In this document: positions 60,255 through 64,000 of the stretch, piece after piece
How positions within the stretch are numbered: the first letter of the stretch is position 1
How the letters are laid out: each line of letters opens with the position of its first letter
NCBI RefSeq assembly: GCF_943734655.1
Contig: NC_071353.1
Span: forward strand, 19,752,501 to 19,816,500
Origin: Sabethes cyaneus
Lineage: Eukaryota; Arthropoda; Insecta; Diptera; Culicidae
Direction: 5' to 3'
Length of the DNA stretch: 64,000 nt
Program-made: the position numbers and the translations under genes
The notes under the pieces: generated by a model
Database searches by the model: none
What the model saw: the letters and a program-made list of their open reading frames with translations, nothing else
What the model was told of the DNA's origin: nothing

Positions 60255-61290
60255 GCGTTACCCGAAAAGCAACGTCGCGAATTGGTTTTGCGCAAGCACC
60301 TGGAAAATTCTCAAATCTCTCATCACGGATGATGAGACTTACCTCAAGGCGGACTAATTTGATATTCTGGTGGAAGTAAGGATGCAGAAACTTTCAATGT
60401 TTGCCAAGAAATTCATGTTTTGGCAAGCGATCTGCTCATGTGGCAAACAGAGTGCGCCGTTCGTGACTACCGGGACCGTAAACGGGCAGATCTACAGCAC
60501 TCGTGCGCTAATTGCACGTCCTCTAACTGCACCGTCTTTTAATTGCACGTTCGCTAGTTGCACGATCGTGCAACTAAAAAACAGTTATCTGTCAAACTAC
60601 ACGTGGTTTTCCAGGTGGTTGCTATAAACAAAAATGCAGCGTTGCCGAATGCAAACTCTCTATCTCTGCATTACGTAGATACATTACAAACAAATTCATG
60701 CAAATTTGACTAAACTTTGACTAATTGAACACATATTCATTAAGCTTTTAGTTCGTTTGTAAAAATTTAGATGTTCTTCCCAAAACTTAGCGTACGTGTG
60801 AATGCATGTGAAGAGTTCTTTACAGTGATAACGCATCACGTTTTATAATAAATATTGGCAACAATCGTGCAATTAAAAAACGAAATTCGCTAATCGCATC
60901 GCCTCATTCGTGCAATTAGCGAACGAGTGCTGTACCTCAAAGAGTGTCTACAGAAGCATCTACTTCCTCTGTTAAAGCAACACGGGGGCCCTACGACCTT
61001 CTGGCCGGATTTAGTTTCGTAACACTATTCAAAGGATGTCCTGGAAAGGTACGATGCCAACGGAGTTACCTTCGTACCCAAGGACATGAACGCCTCCAAC
61101 GCACCGGAACTAAGGTCCAATGAAAAATACTGGCCTATTATGAAGCAGGCACTACGGAAGCATCCCAAGGAGGTCAAATCTGAGGAAGACATGAAGAAAA
61201 AGTGGATTTCCGTACTGAAGAAGCTGCAGCCAGATGTTGTACAAAACTTTTTGAGTTTAGTTAAACGTAAGCTGCGAGCATACGGTTATG
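60255..61290 (+). pseudogene. DD37E mariner-type transposase relic
   Basis: Plus-strand pieces: MALPEKQRRELVLRKHLEN (N-terminus, 60,252); an internal deletion; DDETYLKAD (first catalytic D); MQKLSMFAKKFMFWQAICSC and PFVTTGTVNGQIY; interruption by a MITE (60,495-60,932); LKECLQKHLLPLL; FWPDL (second D); VTFVPKDMNASN and NEKYW (third residue E); LVKRKLRAYGYG. Counting from the D of WPDL to the E of NEKYW gives 37 intervening residues, the DD37E signature described for insect/mosquito ITmD37E elements. An in-frame TAA at the SxHYS motif and loss of the HTH region make it inactive. Confidence 0.85.
60495..60932. mobile_element. TA-flanked MITE inside the transposase relic
   Basis: A 438-bp insertion with inverted ends CAGCACTCGTGCGCTAATTG and CAGCACTCGTTCGCTAATTG, each continuing CACG. 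TA flanks both sides (60493-60494, 60933-60934). Removing it and one TA restores the QIY-LKE reading across the insertion point, which proves the insertion. Internal sub-repeats of CGTGCAA(C/T)TAAAAAAC occur near both ends. Confidence 0.93.
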
Positions 61291-61779
61291 GTATTGAAGT
61301 TGAATTAAATAAATATGCCAAAAGCTTACTAATGGGTTACATTTTATTGACTGAAGTTTTTGGAGCGTCTTAGTAGAATACGAAACCTGAAATTAAGTAA
61401 AAAGAAAACTTATCCAATTTAATTCTACTATGTGTATTTTATTCGCGACCGATAGGTATTTCGCCTGCGACTTGCAGGCTTCATCAGTGTCTGTTTTCGA
61501 ACTCAACTCAACTCCAACTCGACGTATGAGCTTTGGCTCGGGTTTTCTCAACTGTCACTCGTTGGCACATTCAGTGAAATCATTCACTGGACGTGGCTAC
61601 AGTAGATGTATCAAATACCCTTCGATTGTATCGTGGATATTCTTCCGCTGCTCATTTAGGTTCTCTCCGAATCTGTTTATCGAACCACTCATCAATTTTT
61701 CCCGTAGGTAAACTGACACCAGATTTGTGAAAACTTGCATTGCATGTTTATGGCTACAGTTGGCCCGCTGTTGCAAGTT
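61291..61779. other. No gene seen
   Basis: Flank between the transposase relic and the LINE fragment. The minus frame at 61597-61893 overlaps the LINE and is not recognised. Confidence 0.35.
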
Positions 61780-62370
61780 ACCCCGTTTACCGACAACTGG
61801 TGTGGCATCTCGTTGCTCTGTATAACTCTTAATGTACTCTGTAAAGTAATCCTCAACTAGATCCAAAAGAAGATCGACGGTGGTCGGCAGCAAGCTGAAT
61901 TCCGTGCTGATCGATAATGTGTAGACAACATCTAGGACCCACTTAAGCGTAGACGAGGAGTTCCAGATAAGCTATTCCATATCTTCACATGCAAGATGTT
62001 GCACAATGGCGTCTTGTCCGACCTTTATGGGGCCTGACAACTGGAGGAACTCCATCATCGATGTCATCAAGGGCTGGTATTAACGGAAATTCGAGAACGT
62101 AGGTGGAAGTGAATCGGATACACCTTTAGGAGAGGAGCGAGCGAGATCTCAGATAATCATTCGACAAGAATTCGCAAGAACAACGAAGAAGAGGCCGACT
62201 TACAAGCCCCTGGCAACGCAGCTTAGCCAATGACATTCGTTGAACATGACACTGTTGATGAAAACGTGTTCTGGCCATGGTGGATAACCGTCGGTAGTGG
62301 GGAGGGGATCTTTGATTTCATGCCTTAGTTCTACCGGACCGGTGCCCATGGACCAGGAAGTAAGCAAGTA
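61780..62370 (+). pseudogene. Decayed LINE, copy D
   Basis: Reads W-GISLLCITLNVLCKVILN and IQKKID (RT motif 2 region) at 61,800-61,880, RRRGVPDKLF at about 61,950, then C-terminal HRCHQ, TEIRERRWK-IGYTFRRGA at 62,060-62,140. The 3' region GGATAACCGTCGGTAGTGG..CCGGACCGG..CATGGAC parallels 41,155-41,225 of copy B. The catalytic block is missing. It ends in GTAAGCAAGTAAGTTAC, a short tandem tail. Confidence 0.8.
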
Positions 62371-62879
62371 AGTTACTTGAAACGAGCTTGAAACCGTACT
62401 TCTGAACCAGTTGCTTTCGTTTAGTACAGAGATGGCATGTATTTCGGAGTGCCATGCAACACTGGACCATGTGGCATCTTGGTATTTAAACGATATTAGA
62501 GGATTTGCCTGTGGTGTGTCATGTGTGTTAATGACATATTATTTGGATAGTTGCCGACAGCGTGTAACCGGCATAGAGAGAATGTTTCGGAGACGGTTGA
62601 CGTCTACCCGCATAAATAAGCAGGACTTCGCAGGCGAGAGCACGGCTGCCAAGACCTATTTCCTGGTTTGGTAAAGAGCAATGAGCTACGAACCCCGGTA
62701 ACGCTGCTTTAGTGACCCTCCCTTTATCTATTTTCGCAGCATTTATCCTTTGATCTTATGCCGGCCTAGCGATTCTGTAAAACTTCTATGTTTTATTACT
62801 TTCTTCTAGCACTTCGTCTATTGGAAAGTCTTTCGTTTGACTTTAGACTAAAAATCTTCAAATATCTAACTTCATTAAT
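62371..62879. other. No gene seen
   Basis: An 87-residue plus frame (62411-62674) is unrecognised; otherwise AT-rich flank. Confidence 0.4.
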
Positions 62880-63229
62880 CCAGCTTTCCACGAGCGATAA
62901 TGGCGGCTGATGGGTACAACTTTCTGAAGGGCACAGTTCGGTTTTGACATTCAATGCAGGTTACTATGGAAGCCACTACGGTTGTTTGCTGGTTGAGTGG
63001 AAAAATGTAAACATTGTTTAGTTTTCGCAGATCAGCCGAAGAAGAATTTAGATGAAGGGAAGTAAATTTTTGTAGTTTCTTAGCTATCACTGTGGCAATA
63101 TTTCAGCAAAGAATACCCACAAAACTGCGCTTCCGTATATCTAAATTCCTTTTCGGTTAGTCTGCGAAAACTAAACAATGTTTACATTTTTCCACCTATC
63201 AGCCGCCATTATCGCTCGTGGAAAACTGG
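62880..63229. mobile_element. Long-TIR MITE with an insertion in its left arm
   Basis: The left outer arm CCAGCTTTCCACGAGCGATA with ATGGCGGCTGAT, and the inner arm GTGGAAAAATGTAAACATTG with TTTAGTTTTCGCAGA, are contiguous in the right arm (63,139-63,229, reversed). On the left they are separated by about 86 bp (62,912-62,998). No target duplication was fixed. Confidence 0.75.
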
Positions 63230-64000
63230 AAAAGTTAACAAAAAAAATTCACAATTATACCAAATTTACTGCATAAAAAGATGTGGTTTTGCTCACCAAT
63301 GCGCTTGGTTGTGTAAAGGTATGCTGTCAAAGTCTGTACGGGTCACATTCGAACACCCTGTAGTAAACCCTCTCTCAAGGTATGCGTCAAGCAACCTGGA
63401 GTTTATGATCGATCATAGCACTATTGTAGGTAATATTTAATCCGAAAACCCAGTCTTCTCTTGATCGCCCTGTCTATCGGAAACATGTTACGATACTGTA
63501 TCGATCGTAACGCACGGATTATACAATGCTTTATTGACAGTAACCTCAATTGACAAACCGGAATGTAATTCGAATGTCAGATACCAAACTTTTCTCTTCT
63601 CGTTATGTGAATTAAGTATGTTGTTGTCTCAAAAGGCCATATTAAAACTAATGCATGTAATTAACAAAACTATTCTTGATTAAATGATTGAATTTGTCTG
63701 ATTTGCAGAACATACCATTTTTCTCTGCCTACGAATGGTATAAACGGCTGCCATAAAAAGTGTACCTAACTCTTAGCAGATGTAGACGGTTTAATGACCA
63801 GTGTAGTGTATATTCCACGATTTACTGTCTGTCAACACGTTACACTAACCACTTGTTGACGTTCCGCCATGCTACCAAAGCTGCACGACATTTGTTTTTC
63901 CAGTTACCAATGTTTATTTATGCCATAGTTTACCATAAAATGGATTGTGTTGACAAAAATATATGACTTATGATCATAGGTATGTAAATTTAGTGATTTT
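63230..64000. other. No gene seen
   Basis: AT-rich end of the window without recognised coding or repeat features. Confidence 0.4.

Overview
This is eukaryotic, AT-rich, repeat-dominated DNA, most likely from a dipteran and probably a mosquito. The reasons are a spliced Yellow/MRJP-family gene with 60-61 bp introns, a DD37E mariner-type transposase relic, craniofacial-development-2-like LINE relics, DINE/mini-me-like repeats and many small MITEs. There is no bacterial-style operon, CRISPR array or tRNA/rRNA gene. Species and chromosome cannot be read from the sequence.

Only two host protein-coding genes are well supported. (1) 9348-10974, plus strand: the last four exons of a cysteine-rich secreted protein with a C-terminal hydrophobic segment (GPI-anchor or membrane type); its first exon is not identified. 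(2) 43726-45520, minus strand: a complete four-exon Yellow-family gene encoding 537 residues with a signal peptide and a proline-rich tail.

Layout: 1-2.4 kb holds pyrimidine-rich tandem sequence and a TIR element. 2.7-3.0, 6.7-6.9 and 23.7-24.0 kb hold three copies of a tRNA-derived SINE. 3.6-6.2 and 13.4-18.6 kb hold copies of an unusual dispersed repeat family that carries H2A-H2B fusion pseudogenes, a histone-type 3' stem-loop, tandem monomers of about 93-102 bp and a recurrent palindrome GTAGGACTACG. 6.2-7.7 kb is a tandem DINE-like repeat. 7.8-9.0, 19.9-20.8, 38.2-41.25 and 61.8-62.4 kb hold decayed LINE copies lacking the RT catalytic block. 24-27 kb holds two head-to-head copies of another LINE, one with a 14-bp target-site duplication. 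29.3-30.7 kb is a 1.4-kb uninterrupted (CAGA)n array inside a mini-me-like element. 35.6-38 kb holds nested inverted-repeat elements. 46.9-48.6 kb holds a (CTA)n array and a degenerate minisatellite. 53.2 kb holds a gypsy-type LTR with a primer-binding site. 56-58 kb is (GT)n and polypyrimidine DNA. 58.9 kb has a 90-bp-arm near-perfect hairpin. 60.2-61.3 kb holds a transposase relic interrupted by a TA-flanked MITE.

The strongest unusual observation is the family of dispersed repeats that carries a chimeric histone H2A-H2B sequence and a histone-mRNA stem-loop. The remainder is a layered record of transposition, with several exact target-site duplications (8 bp hAT-type, 9 bp, TA and a 14-bp LINE type).
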